Source: Roseibium sp. Sym1
GTDB lineage: Bacteria; Pseudomonadota; Alphaproteobacteria; Rhizobiales; Stappiaceae
Reading direction: 5' to 3'
DNA length: 64,000 nucleotides
NCBI RefSeq assembly: GCF_027359675.1
Contig: NZ_CP114786.1
Location: 6,630,564-6,694,563, forward strand
Position 1 is the stretch's first letter. Each line of letters starts with the position of its first letter. Made by a program: the position numbers and the translations under genes. Positions 53,057 to 63,214 of the stretch are shown in pieces. The notes under the pieces were generated by a model. That model worked only from the letters and a program-made list of their open reading frames with translations. It did no database searches and was not told where the DNA came from.

Positions 53057-53065
53057 GGCTTGACC
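53057..53065. repeat. right 9-bp target duplication of element B
   Basis: GGCTTGACC immediately after the CAGTG end, followed by ATGGGATCCATGCCGTT, the right half of the interrupted REP-like unit. Confidence 0.8.
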
Positions 53066-53120
53066 ATGGGATCCATGCCGTTCCGTATCCAGTTGCAAGG
53101 CCTCTGGACTGTGCGAGGTC

Positions 53121-53157
53121 ACGGCATGGATTGCCGGATCAAGTCCGGCAATGACGA
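53121..53157. repeat. intact REP-like hairpin, inverted (locus B)
   Basis: Contains a perfect stem ATTGCCGGA-TCAAG-TCCGGCAAT (53130-53152) and reads, on the minus strand, GTCATTGCCGGACTTGATCC, the common Rhizobiales intergenic repeat. It faces the interrupted unit at 52724/53081, forming a BIME-like pair, and lies 43 bp past the dienelactone hydrolase stop. Confidence 0.8.
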
Positions 53158-53199
53158 ACAAGGATGTGTTTGCGGCGCCCCCTTGGGATTTGCGAACGC

Positions 53200-54105
<906 letters not shown>

Positions 54106-54237
54106 GTCATCACTCCCTGATAGGCACGCAGACGTGCTGCAATCGAAACTAGGATCATGACGAGCAAGGTCCATGGGCAAAGGACCTCGGAAATTGTAAC
54201 AAGATGTGTCGCCGGCCCCCTTTCCGCCGGCCCGGTG

Positions 54238-55323
54238 TCAGCCGACCTGGCCGCGATGGCGCAGGAAGTGGTCCGCGAGCACGCAGGCCATCATGGCCTC
54301 GCCCACCGGCACCGCGCGAATGCCGACACAGGGGTCGTGCCGCCCCTTGGTCATGACATCGACCTCTTCGCCCTGACGGGTAATCGACTTGCGTTCCGTC
54401 AGGATCGAGGACGTCGGCTTGACCGCGAAGCGGGCCACCAGCGGATCGCCGTTGGAAATGCCTCCGAGAACGCCGCCCGCATGGTTGGTCAGGAACACCG
54501 GCTGGCCGACATCGTCGATGCGGATCTCATCGGCATTGTCTTCGCCGGTGAGGCTGGCTGCCTCGAACCCGTTGCCGATCTCCACGCCCTTGACCGCGTT
54601 GATCGACATCATCGCCGCCGAAATGTCCGTGTCGAGCTTGCCATAGATAGGGGCGCCCCAGCCTGCCGGAACACCTTCGGCGACAACCTCGACAACGGCC
54701 CCGACGGAAGAGCCCGCCTTGCGCACGCCGTCGAGATAATCCGCCCAGAAGGCTGCGGCCTCGGCATCGGGCGAGAAAAACGGGTTGTTGTCGACTTCCG
54801 CCCAGTCCCAGTTCTCACGGGCGATCTTGTGCGGACCGACCTGAACGAGCGCCGCACGGATGGTCACACCCTGCAGGACCCTGCGTGCCACGGCCCCGGC
54901 AGCCACGCGCATGGCGGTTTCACGCGCGGATGAGCGTCCGCCACCGCGATAGTCGCGAATGCCGTATTTGGCATTGTAGGTGAAATCCGCATGGCCCGGG
55001 CGGAACCGGTCCTTGATGTCCGAATAGTCCTTCGAGCGCTGGTCGGTGTTCTCCACCATCAGGGAAATGGGCGTGCCGGTGGTCTTTTGCACGCCGTCGT
55101 CATCGACCATGACGCCGGACAGGATCTTCACCTGATCGGGCTCGCGCCGTTGCGTGGTGTATTTGGACTGTCCCGGCCGGCGCTTGTCCATGAACCCCTG
55201 GATATCGGCTTCGGTCAACGGGATCAGCGGCGGACATCCGTCGACCACGCAACCGATGGCCGGTCCGTGGCTTTCCCCCCAGGTCGTAACCTTGAACAGA
55301 TGACCAAAACTGTTATGCGACAT
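54238..55323 (-). CDS. aroC: chorismate synthase
   Basis: 361 residues. AroC makes chorismate from 5-enolpyruvylshikimate 3-phosphate with reduced FMN, the last step of the shikimate pathway. It opens [20 protein letters not shown] with the GESHG signature, then [38 protein letters not shown] (about 130-149), and [19 protein letters not shown]. Length and motifs are fully typical. It stands alone, 132 bp downstream of the dienelactone hydrolase start on the same strand. Confidence 0.97.
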   Translation of the reverse strand: MSHNSFGHLFKVTTWGESHGPAIGCVVDGCPPLIPLTEADIQGFMDKRRPGQSKYTTQRREPDQVKILSGVMVDDDGVQKTTGTPISLMVENTDQRSKDYSDIKDRFRPGHADFTYNAKYGIRDYRGGGRSSARETAMRVAAGAVARRVLQGVTIRAALVQVGPHKIARENWDWAEVDNNPFFSPDAEAAAFWADYLDGVRKAGSSVGAVVEVVAEGVPAGWGAPIYGKLDTDISAAMMSINAVKGVEIGNGFEAASLTGEDNADEIRIDDVGQPVFLTNHAGGVLGGISNGDPLVARFAVKPTSSILTERKSITRQGEEVDVMTKGRHDPCVGIRAVPVGEAMMACVLADHFLRHRGQVG

Positions 55324-55630
55324 GAACGGCTTCCACGGCTTGAACGGGGACTGACAGGAGCCGAGCGATACGCCATTGGGCCCGCAAGCTCAAGTCCGGA
55401 AGCTACTGCAGGAGGCAGATTCGACACTACAGCGAACGGCCTCCGGCTTGTCTTGGAGCCGCGAAAGAAAAACCCGCGCAAGTTCTTCACCAGCTCGTGA
55501 ACTTGTTCAATTTTCGGCATATTTTTAAATTTGCCCTTCATTAGGGACAGAATACCACTCCAAATTTGCCAATCCTTAAACCTCTATCATTACTACAAAC
55601 GTCAGGCGGGGTAATCGAAGAGGCTTGTAA
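55324..55630. other. intergenic stretch between aroC and the EAL protein
   Basis: 307 bp. It carries the aroC promoter zone and, near 55520-55600, A/T-rich sequence upstream of the GGDEF-EAL gene with AGAGG before the GTG start. No hairpin or gene seen. Confidence 0.3.
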
Positions 55631-57904
55631 GTGCGTATTCGCGGTTGGCTGACAGGACTGATCGTCTTTCTATTGGTGCCCAGCCTCCTGTTCGCCTCGT
55701 TGTGGTTCTACAACAAATTCGAGGACGTCAACGCGATCGACCGCAGCCTCACGGGCCTGCAGTTGATCCAGTCGCTGGGTCCGCTTGTCCAGGAAAAGGC
55801 CGTCTCGGGAGAACTGGTACAGGACACCGAAAAGCTTCGCGAAGAGCTTGTCGGTTTCGGCGGAGCCACGCAGGCTGAAAGGCTGACCAGCCGTTTCGAC
55901 ATCTTTCTCAACGAACCGGATGTCAAGACCTCGCTCGGCTATGCCCAGGAACTCAGCACCATGATATCCCGGCTCGCGCAGCTGGACATGTCGGTCTCGT
56001 ATGAGAGTTCCACGCTCCCGCATCTCGTCAATTCGATGCTGTTTTCGGTCATCATCGAATCCTCGAAAATGGTCGACAACGCGCGCAAGCTCGTCAAAAG
56101 ACCGACCATCAACGTCTGGGAAAAAATGCTGATCCCGGTCCAGGGCGGCAAATTCAAGGTCTCGGCGGACGGCGCCGCCCTCAGAACGGCCGAACATCTC
56201 GACAACCTGACGGGCCAGGGCGCCGCGAGCCTCCAGAGCAAGGCGCAGGCTTTCCGGAAGGCGAATTTCATCTTCCAGTCGCATGGCAGCAAACTGCTTT
56301 CCTCGACCATCCTGGCCAAAACCGGCGAGGACGTGAACGCGGCACCGGTGATCGAAGCCCATCCGGCTCTGGTGAACGCCACGTTCGTTCTGTGGCAGGC
56401 CAGCCTCGACTACCTGAACGGAGACCTTCAGCTTCAACGCAGGAAAACGCTCCTGGACGTGATGTTTGCCGGTCTCTTCGGCGGTCTGGTCATCGTTGCC
56501 GCCTTCGCGATCGCGATTGCCCTGAGCCGTGCACTCGCAACGCGCACGCAGCAGGAGATTGAAGACCTCGGCTTCCATGACCCGCTGACCGGCTTGCCCA
56601 ACCGCCGTGCGCTCTTGAACACGATACGCGCGCTCCCGGAGCCCTCGCCCGATACAAAAACGGGATTGATGGTCATCGACCTGCGGCATTTCAAGAAGAT
56701 CAATGACACCTACGGCGACAGCAGCGGCGATTCGCTTCTGCGGACCGTCGCGCAGCAATTGACCTTTCTGGCCGAGCCGGACGACTTTCTCAGCCGCACG
56801 GGTGGAACCGAATTCACGCTCTTGCGGACCGGTCTGCGGAAAACCGAACAGTTCCAGCAGTTTGCCGACAAGCTCATTCATGAGCTCGGCAAGGAGCGGA
56901 TTATCGACGGCCAGAAGACGACCGTTGACTGCAATGCCGGTCTCCTTGTCTCGAAGACCGGCGTGCGGGCAACGGATCAGATCCTCACGGATGTCGCCCT
57001 CGCGCTGCGGTCCGCCAAGCAGAAAGGCCCCGGGCATCACGACCTGTTCAATTCGGAGATGCGCGCAACGTTCGAGGCGCATGGTGAAATCGCCAAGGAA
57101 CTGCTGAGGGCCCTTCAGGACGGGGACATTGTTGCCTGGTACCAGCCTCAGGTGGACATCCATACGGGTGAAGTGGTTGGCGCCGAAGCCCTGGTGCGCT
57201 GGATCGACAATGACAAGGTCCACTATCCGGGCAGTTTCCTGCCTGCCGCCGTCGAGGCGGGCTACATGGAACTGATCGAGTCGACCGTGCGCAAGCAGGC
57301 GCTGACCTTCGCGGCGGGGCTGAGAGGAAAGAGCCGGCAGCCGATCCATCTTGGCCTCAACGTCTCGGCCAGCCTGCTGACCAGCGCGGCGGCCGTTGAT
57401 GCTCTTCATCAGCAAGTCAAGGCAATGGGCCTTCAGCCCTCGCAGGTCAGCCTCGAAATCCTGGAAGCGGTCATGATCGACGAGATCACGGCCGCCCCGA
57501 TCAAGGAAAACATCACCCGCCTGTCGGAGCTCGGATTCTTCATCGAACTCGACGACTTCGGCACCGGCCATTCCAGCATTTCAAGCCTGCGGGACCTGAA
57601 GGTGGACCGGGTGAAAATCGACCGCAGTTTCATTTCCGGCGTCGACTCGAACCCGGATCTTCAGAAATTCACCAGCGCCCTCATCAATCTCGCCAAGAGC
57701 CTTGACATCAGCGTGCTCGCCGAAGGGGTCGAAACCGAGGGTGAGCGGAACTGGCTCGCGCGCAACGGCTGCGACGTGATCCAGGGTTTCCTGATCTCGA
57801 AAGCGGTCCCCCAAGACCAGCTTGCCGCCCAGGTCCTGAACCAGGATTTCGCACTTCCCAGGGTCGCCGCCGGCCGGCCTCGTGCGATCATCGCTCAGGC
57901 GTGA
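55631..57904 (+). CDS. membrane-anchored EAL c-di-GMP phosphodiesterase with degenerate GGDEF
   Basis: 757 residues from GTG 55631. One N-terminal helix (about 7-27) and another (about 278-298) bracket a 250-residue periplasmic sensor without recognisable motif. The GGDEF domain (about 315-470) has GGTEF near residue 390 and so should not make c-di-GMP, though it may bind GTP as regulator. The EAL domain (about 490-735) keeps GAEALVRW (near 518), LEILEAVMIDEI, LDDFGTGHSS and LAEGVETEGE, so hydrolysis of c-di-GMP is expected. Its 3' end overlaps the convergent DUF3095 gene by 10 bp. Confidence 0.9.
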   Translation: MRIRGWLTGLIVFLLVPSLLFASLWFYNKFEDVNAIDRSLTGLQLIQSLGPLVQEKAVSGELVQDTEKLREELVGFGGATQAERLTSRFDIFLNEPDVKTSLGYAQELSTMISRLAQLDMSVSYESSTLPHLVNSMLFSVIIESSKMVDNARKLVKRPTINVWEKMLIPVQGGKFKVSADGAALRTAEHLDNLTGQGAASLQSKAQAFRKANFIFQSHGSKLLSSTILAKTGEDVNAAPVIEAHPALVNATFVLWQASLDYLNGDLQLQRRKTLLDVMFAGLFGGLVIVAAFAIAIALSRALATRTQQEIEDLGFHDPLTGLPNRRALLNTIRALPEPSPDTKTGLMVIDLRHFKKINDTYGDSSGDSLLRTVAQQLTFLAEPDDFLSRTGGTEFTLLRTGLRKTEQFQQFADKLIHELGKERIIDGQKTTVDCNAGLLVSKTGVRATDQILTDVALALRSAKQKGPGHHDLFNSEMRATFEAHGEIAKELLRALQDGDIVAWYQPQVDIHTGEVVGAEALVRWIDNDKVHYPGSFLPAAVEAGYMELIESTVRKQALTFAAGLRGKSRQPIHLGLNVSASLLTSAAAVDALHQQVKAMGLQPSQVSLEILEAVMIDEITAAPIKENITRLSELGFFIELDDFGTGHSSISSLRDLKVDRVKIDRSFISGVDSNPDLQKFTSALINLAKSLDISVLAEGVETEGERNWLARNGCDVIQGFLISKAVPQDQLAAQVLNQDFALPRVAAGRPRAIIAQA

Positions 57905-59079
57905 CCGGAGGCGGCGTTCTCCAGAGACGCCCGCCTTTCCTTGAATTCCGCCGCTGCCATCGACAATCCACCGTCGGCACCATCGACGAAGTGAATGTGA
58001 CGGCTGTTGCCGATGTCCTCGACGAAACAGGTCATCAGCGCGGTTTCCGACACATGCATGCCAAAGACCAGCTCTCCCGCCGCGTAGGCGGCCTCCAGAT
58101 GGGTTTTCACCGCCGAGAGTTGTTCCGGTGTCAGATCCAGGACCAATTGCAGGCTGTCGCCTATCTTGCGGTGATCGGTGTTGAGACTGAGTTCCTCGAA
58201 ATACCGTTTCGGATCGAAGGGACCGATGCGCCAGCCGGTGCTGTTGGCAACCACGAAGACCACGCACTCGATGACCGATTTGGCCCAGCCGCGCAGCCGA
58301 TTGTGGGCAGCGCCCAGAAGCACCTCGTAGCGCAAGCCGCTCGGCGGAAACCTGAATTGCAGACGGCTCTTGTCCGCCAGCCGAGACCGCTTGTCGTCGG
58401 CAAGCGGATTGTAGCCGAGCCTCGAAGCGATGTCGTCCATCACCGCAGGCAGGGTCTTGCGGCCGGCGGGCTTGAGGATCAGGGACACGATGTGGCCTTC
58501 GCGCGCCGGAAGGGGTTCCCAGCGGCAGGACAGCCCCTCAAGCGGCGGCAATTCGGGGTCTCCCACGGACACGGCGAAAGCAGCGGCTTCCTTCGGATCC
58601 TTCAGGATCCTGTCGGCGATTGCCAATCCGTCCCCAAGGATCATCGCCAGGTGATTGCCTGGACTGAGCTGATACTTGCGCAAGCGCACGTCGCCACCCT
58701 GTTCACGCAGGTACGACACTGGGATGGCCGCCGCCCGCAGTTCCAGTTCCATGACCTGGCGCGACAGGTCGACGACGCCGGCAAGAGCATCGCAGGCTGC
58801 CTGCACATCCTGGGCAGGCACCACCAGCATGGCACCGTCACCGCCGAAGACAAAAGGCGCCCGGTCGCGGCCGACCCGGTTCAGAACCGCGGCGATCACC
58901 GAGGCCCCGACCATGTTGACCTCCTTGTAGCGGCCTTCGGCAACGGCATCGGTGGAGCGGACAATATCGGCGGCAAGAACGACCCAGTCGTCCGGTACGG
59001 GACGGTATTCGTCCAGGACGCCGACCATGCTGAAATCGGAAAAGCTGGGCAGTTCGCTGTAAAAATCGTCCGCTGACAC
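57895..59079 (-). CDS. DUF3095 protein, nucleotide-cyclase-like motifs
   Basis: 394 residues from GTG 59077-59079, which gives the start SADDFYSELPSF typical of the family; the frame extends to 59214 but with unrelated sequence. VLAADIVRSTDAVAEGRYKE (about residues 35-54) and the strand FVFGGDGAMLVVP (about 75-87) recall the metal-binding Asp-Ile-x-x-Ser/Thr and Gly-Gly-Asp-Gly motifs of class III nucleotide cyclases and GGDEF folds. The rest is the DUF3095 domain, with VLLGAAHNRLRGWAKS. Catalysis is unproven. It overlaps the EAL protein gene at their 3' ends. Confidence 0.75.
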   Translation of the reverse strand: MSADDFYSELPSFSDFSMVGVLDEYRPVPDDWVVLAADIVRSTDAVAEGRYKEVNMVGASVIAAVLNRVGRDRAPFVFGGDGAMLVVPAQDVQAACDALAGVVDLSRQVMELELRAAAIPVSYLREQGGDVRLRKYQLSPGNHLAMILGDGLAIADRILKDPKEAAAFAVSVGDPELPPLEGLSCRWEPLPAREGHIVSLILKPAGRKTLPAVMDDIASRLGYNPLADDKRSRLADKSRLQFRFPPSGLRYEVLLGAAHNRLRGWAKSVIECVVFVVANSTGWRIGPFDPKRYFEELSLNTDHRKIGDSLQLVLDLTPEQLSAVKTHLEAAYAAGELVFGMHVSETALMTCFVEDIGNSRHIHFVDGADGGLSMAAAEFKERRASLENAASGHA

Positions 59080-59179
59080 GGGTCTCGTCCTAACTGTTTG
59101 GCGGTCTACGCCTGAGCAACGGCCGCCGATCAGCATCGTCGCCGGCGATCGCGTCAACTCTTTGTGTAGCAGTGGCGGC

Positions 59180-59773
59180 TCACCGCGGGAAATGCAGAAC
59201 CGCGACAACGACATGGTTCATGCTGCCACGGACGATGGCGGTCATGTGCTCAAGGCGTGCCAGCACTTCGGAATCGTCGTCCCGGATCTCGTCCAGGTAG
59301 CCCACCCATTGCTCCATGAAATCCTCGTTCGAGGTCTTCGGCAACTTGATTCCGCCTGCCGTGTAGCTCAACAGGCGTTCGGCGAGGGTCTTGTTCACGA
59401 GCATGTACTGGCCCCGCCCCTGTCTGTGCGGCACGCCCGTGCCGTTGCCGAAAGCCTGGGACGACGCCATGAATCCCGTGCATCGACGCAGATTTGTCGG
59501 CGACGCCAGATACTCTCCAACCATCGGAGCGTTCAGATGGAATTCGATGATATCCGCGGGATATTGCGACCGCACGGAGGCGTTTGGATTTCCGGTCGGC
59601 GTCACGCGCTGATGAATGCCGCGTCCGGTGACCTGCTGAAAGACTTCTCCGGGCGGGCGCCGCACACTGCTGTCGACAAACCCGCTCTCGTGCAGGGAAT
59701 AAAGGACGGAATCGCTACCGGACATATGAATACCGGGGGCTCCGCACAGGCAGATTCCAGGAATGACTGACAT
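59180..59773 (-). CDS. protein of unknown function
   Basis: 197 residues from ATG 59771-59773, with GGAG 8 bases upstream. There is no signal peptide or membrane helix. Notable stretches are PADIIEFHLNAPMVGEYLAS (about 80-99) and GNGTGVPHRQGRGQYMLVNK (about 117-136), and a C-terminal helix TSNEDFMEQWVGYLDEIRDD followed by HMTAIVRGS. Its Cys-rich start (ICLCGAPGIHMSG) may bind a metal. It lies 100 bp upstream of the DUF3095 gene on the same strand, so the two may be an operon. I do not recognise the family. Confidence 0.6.
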   Translation of the reverse strand: MSVIPGICLCGAPGIHMSGSDSVLYSLHESGFVDSSVRRPPGEVFQQVTGRGIHQRVTPTGNPNASVRSQYPADIIEFHLNAPMVGEYLASPTNLRRCTGFMASSQAFGNGTGVPHRQGRGQYMLVNKTLAERLLSYTAGGIKLPKTSNEDFMEQWVGYLDEIRDDDSEVLARLEHMTAIVRGSMNHVVVAVLHFPR

Positions 59774-59903
59774 TGGACGTCTCCGGGTCGTGGTTTGACG
59801 GACCCCACCGCCCACCGGACCGCCCCCGGGCGCCCGGCATGCCTATCAAGGGTAGCAGCTTGCGCCCGCGCCACTGTGACGTGGCGCACACAAAGGAAGA
59901 TTG

Positions 59904-60548
59904 TCAGACGACCGTGAACTGCCCGTCGCGCCAGACGAAGACCTTGTCCTGGGGAACGTCGAGCCTGGGCACGGAGACCTTGTCACGCCCTTCCAGAAGG
60001 CCGCGAAGCACCCGGAAGACACCGCCGTGAGAGACAACGACCGAAGGCCGGTCGACGGTTTTCAACCAGACGCCGATCCGTTCCGCCAGCATTTCATAAC
60101 TTTCGCCACCGGGCGGGACGAAGGCCCACTTGTCGGCGCGGCGCTGCAGGATGCGTTCCTGCTCGTCGTCCGCCAGTTCCTCCAGCGTGAACCCTTCCCA
60201 GTCTCCGAAGGTGATTTCCTTTAGCTGGTCCTCGAGCCGGTATCCCGCGCGATCAAGCCCCATCGCAGCGCGCAGCAATTCCATCGTCGACCGGGTTCGC
60301 CCGAGCGGAGAAGACACGAAGTCGAGCGTTGATGGGTCGATGGCCAGTTGCTCCAGATAGGCCCTCAGGCGTGCACCATTGGCTGACGCCTGCCCCTCCC
60401 CGGTCGCATTGAGCGGAATGTCCCGCTGCCCCTGCATGCGGCCTTCGAAGTTCCAGTCGGTTTCGCCGTGCCGGATGAAGATCAGCAGCTCGGGATCGTG
60501 AAGCTTTGGCAACAGGGCCGGATCCGCCATGTTCTGCAATCTTGTCAT
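59904..60548 (-). CDS. histidine phosphatase (phosphoglycerate mutase-like)
   Basis: 214 residues from ATG 60546-60548 with AGGA upstream. RHGETDWN (26-33) supplies the phosphoryl-accepting His and its neighbours; FVSSPLGRTRSTMELL (about 70-85), FGDWEGFTLEEL and VVVSHGGVFR (second His near 165) complete the family. Such enzymes remove phosphate from small molecules or act as phosphoglycerate mutases; the short LPKLHDPELLIF N-terminus fits the small phosphatase group. A terminator separates it from fabI upstream, so it may have its own promoter. Confidence 0.92.
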   Translation of the reverse strand: MTRLQNMADPALLPKLHDPELLIFIRHGETDWNFEGRMQGQRDIPLNATGEGQASANGARLRAYLEQLAIDPSTLDFVSSPLGRTRSTMELLRAAMGLDRAGYRLEDQLKEITFGDWEGFTLEELADDEQERILQRRADKWAFVPPGGESYEMLAERIGVWLKTVDRPSVVVSHGGVFRVLRGLLEGRDKVSVPRLDVPQDKVFVWRDGQFTVV

Positions 60549-60605
60549 TGAATTCCTGAAAAACACAAAACTCCGGAGCCGAGGCAACCGGAGATCGTTC
60601 AGTAC

Positions 60606-60631
60606 GAAAACGGCCGGTCAGGGACCGGCCG
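60606..60631 (-). terminator. Rho-independent terminator of fabI
   Basis: Minus-strand hairpin CGGCCGGTC / GACCGGCCG (60611-60631) with a 3-base loop, followed by TTTTCGTACT. It begins 10 bp after the fabI stop. Confidence 0.85.
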
Positions 60632-60640
60632 CAGAATTCG

Positions 60641-61459
60641 TCAGTCCTTGACGACCGAAATGTCCGGTGCGTCGACCGCCTTCATGCCGACAATGTTGTA
60701 GCCGCAGTCGACATGCTGGATCTCGCCGGTCACGCCGCGGCCAAGGTCGGACAGCAGGAACATGGCGCTGTCGCCAACTTCCTCGATCGTCACGGTCCTG
60801 CGCAGCGGCGAATTGTACTCGTTCCACTTCAGGATATAGCGGAAATCGCCAATGCCGGACGCGGCCAGCGTCTTGATCGGGCCGGCGGACACCGCGTTGA
60901 CGCGGATATTCTTCGGCCCCAGATCCATCGCGAGATACTTCACGCTGGTTTCCAGGGCGGCCTTGGCGACACCCATGACATTGTAGTGCGGCATGACCTT
61001 CTCGGCGCCGTAATAGGTCAGCGTGAGAATGGAACCACCGTCGCTCATCAGCTTTTCGGCACGCTGCGTCACGGCAACAAGGGAGTAGCAGGAGATGTCC
61101 ATCGTCCGGGCGAAATTGTCGGAGCTCGTTTCGACGAAGCGGCCCGTCAACTCGGACTTGTCGGAAAAGGCAACGGCATGGACGAGGAAGTCGATCTTGC
61201 CCCATTTGTCTTCCAGCGCCTTGAACACCGCGTCGATGGACGCGCCATCGGTCACGTCGCAATGTCCGGCGACGAAAGCGCCAAGCTGATCGGCCAGAGG
61301 TTCGACGCGTTTTTTCAGGGCATCTCCCTGATAGGTGAGCGCCAGTTCGGCTCCTGCGTCGGCCAGTGCTTTGGCAATACCCCAGGCAATCGATTTGTTG
61401 TTTGCCACGCCCATGATCAGGCCACGTTTGCCGTTCATCAGTCCGCGCGTTTCCGCCAT
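60641..61459 (-). CDS. fabI: enoyl-[acyl-carrier-protein] reductase (NADH)
   Basis: 272 residues from ATG 61457-61459. Two ATGs sit two codons apart; the first (61463-61465) directly abuts GGAG, too close, so the second is preferred. FabI completes each fatty-acid elongation cycle. It has MGVANNKSIAWGIAKALADA (NAD site, about 17-36) and the catalytic Tyr-Lys in the two strings ILTLTYYGAEKVMP and HYNVMGVAKAALE, and ends with SAGPIKTLAASGIGDFRYIL and CGYNIVGMKA. It is the target of triclosan-type inhibitors. A terminator follows. Confidence 0.96.
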   Translation of the reverse strand: MAETRGLMNGKRGLIMGVANNKSIAWGIAKALADAGAELALTYQGDALKKRVEPLADQLGAFVAGHCDVTDGASIDAVFKALEDKWGKIDFLVHAVAFSDKSELTGRFVETSSDNFARTMDISCYSLVAVTQRAEKLMSDGGSILTLTYYGAEKVMPHYNVMGVAKAALETSVKYLAMDLGPKNIRVNAVSAGPIKTLAASGIGDFRYILKWNEYNSPLRRTVTIEEVGDSAMFLLSDLGRGVTGEIQHVDCGYNIVGMKAVDAPDISVVKD

Positions 61460-61629
61460 CGTCATCTCCGAAAAGGATTCCACTACCGCCCGAGCGGGCT
61501 GGCTTCCTATGGCACAAGGGGGGTGTTCCTTCAAGTGACACGGCGACGGAATGAACCGTCGACGCGGCCGGATCGAGCCACTATGTTGACGCCCGATTTT
61601 CACTGTCAAACCTCACGAGGTCCCCGCTC

Positions 61630-63042
61630 ATGGAGCGCTCTGTCCACGCCGACCGTTTCTCCGAGTTGATCGGCGAAGCCAATGTTCTGACCACCCCTGA
61701 TGACCAGGCTCCCTACCTGACCGAGTGGCGCGATCTGTACCAGGGCGTCACGCCGATGGTGTTGCGCCCCGGCAGCACGGAAGAGGTCAGCGCGGTCATG
61801 ACCTATGCCTATGAACACGGCCTGAAGATCGTGCCACAGGGTGGCAACACCGGTCTCGTCGGCGGACAAATTCCGCAGGAAACCGGGGATGAAATCGTGT
61901 TGACGCTGTCCCGCCTCAACAAGATCCGGGCCGTGGATCCCGTTGGCTTCACCCTCACGGCGGAAGCCGGCGTGGTGCTGGAGACGCTTCATGTCGAGGC
62001 CGAAAAGGTCGACCGCATGTTCCCGCTTTCGCTCGGCGCCCAGGGCTCCTGCCAAATCGGCGGCAACATCTCCACCAATGCGGGCGGCACTGCCGTGCTG
62101 GCCTATGGCAACACCCGGGACCTGGTTCTGGGGCTGGAAGTGGTGCTCCCGACAGGCGAGATCTGGAACGGTCTGAGAACCCTTCGCAAGGACAATACCG
62201 GTTATGATTTGAAACAATTATTTATCGGCGGAGAGGGCACCCTGGGGATCATTACAGCCGCCTCGCTGAAACTCTTCCCAAAGCCGAAGAAGCTGGAGGC
62301 GGCCTTTGTCGGCCTGCCGAATCCGCAGGCGGCGCTGAAGCTTTTCACCATGGCCAAGGCGCAGGCCGGGCCGGTTCTGACCGGCTTCGAAATCATGCCC
62401 AGGGTCGGCGTCGAGTTCTGCCTGAAACACCTGGAGGGCGCACGCGATCCGCTGGAAGCTCCGCATCCCTGGTATGTCCTGATGGAACTGTCGAGCGGTT
62501 CGGAAGCCTTTCCCGTCCGCGATCTCCTGGAAGGGATCCTCGGAGAAGCTTTCGAGGCCGAGCTGGTGGAAGATGCCGCCTTCGCGCAGAACCTCGGCCA
62601 GGTCCAGGATTTCTGGCACATCCGCCACGGCATGTCGGAAGTGCAGAAACCGGAAGGCGGCTCGATCAAGCACGATGTCTCCGTGCCCGTCGCCTCGATC
62701 CCGGATTTTCTCGACAAGGCGATGGCCGCGGTCGAGGCGTTCGTTCCCGGTTGCCGGCCCGTGCCGTTCGGCCATATCGGAGACGGCAACATCCATTTCA
62801 ATGTCAGCCAGCCGGTCGGCGCCGACAAGGAAGCCTATCTCGCCAAGTGGGACGAGATGAATGCCATCGTCCACGGCATCGTCCAGGACTTCGGCGGCAG
62901 CATTTCGGCCGAACACGGCATCGGCCGTCTCAAGCGGGACCTGCTCAGGGACGTGAAATCGGACATCGAGCTGGACCTGATGCAACGCATCAAGACCGCG
63001 TTCGATCCCAAGGGGCTGCTGAACCCCGGCCGTGTGCTGTAG
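61630..63042 (+). CDS. FAD-linked oxidase (D-2-hydroxyglutarate dehydrogenase/GlcD-like)
   Basis: 470 residues. The FAD domain (about 40-215) has QGGNTGLVGGQIPQETGDEI and SLGAQGSCQIGGNISTNAGG, as in p-cresol-methylhydroxylase-type flavoproteins. The C-terminal FAD-oxidase domain has GHIGDGNIHFNVSQP (about 380-394), EHGIGRLKRDLL and FDPKGLLNPGRVL. It oxidises a 2-hydroxy acid: D-2-hydroxyglutarate is the most likely given its length and similarity to D2HGDH, with glycolate (GlcD) or D-lactate as alternatives. It diverges from fabI with a 170-bp gap. Confidence 0.92.
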   Translation: MERSVHADRFSELIGEANVLTTPDDQAPYLTEWRDLYQGVTPMVLRPGSTEEVSAVMTYAYEHGLKIVPQGGNTGLVGGQIPQETGDEIVLTLSRLNKIRAVDPVGFTLTAEAGVVLETLHVEAEKVDRMFPLSLGAQGSCQIGGNISTNAGGTAVLAYGNTRDLVLGLEVVLPTGEIWNGLRTLRKDNTGYDLKQLFIGGEGTLGIITAASLKLFPKPKKLEAAFVGLPNPQAALKLFTMAKAQAGPVLTGFEIMPRVGVEFCLKHLEGARDPLEAPHPWYVLMELSSGSEAFPVRDLLEGILGEAFEAELVEDAAFAQNLGQVQDFWHIRHGMSEVQKPEGGSIKHDVSVPVASIPDFLDKAMAAVEAFVPGCRPVPFGHIGDGNIHFNVSQPVGADKEAYLAKWDEMNAIVHGIVQDFGGSISAEHGIGRLKRDLLRDVKSDIELDLMQRIKTAFDPKGLLNPGRVL

Positions 63043-63071
63043 GCAGCTCGCAAACACTGGTTTCCAGGTTG

Positions 63072-63101
63072 AATGCCGGCCCATGGTGGCCGGCATTTTC
63101 A
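63072..63101 (+). terminator. Rho-independent terminator
   Basis: Perfect 10-bp stem AATGCCGGCC / GGCCGGCATT with a 6-base loop followed by TTC, 29 bp after the flavoprotein stop. Confidence 0.75.
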
Positions 63102-63214
63102 TTCGGCGCCGGCAAAGGCGCGCAAGGCGATGTTTCCCGTTTACTGTCCTCTACTTCGGGCAGACCGGATTTTCCTGCCTTGAAACAGCCGCCCCTGCCG
63201 ACCGAGGCGGCACC

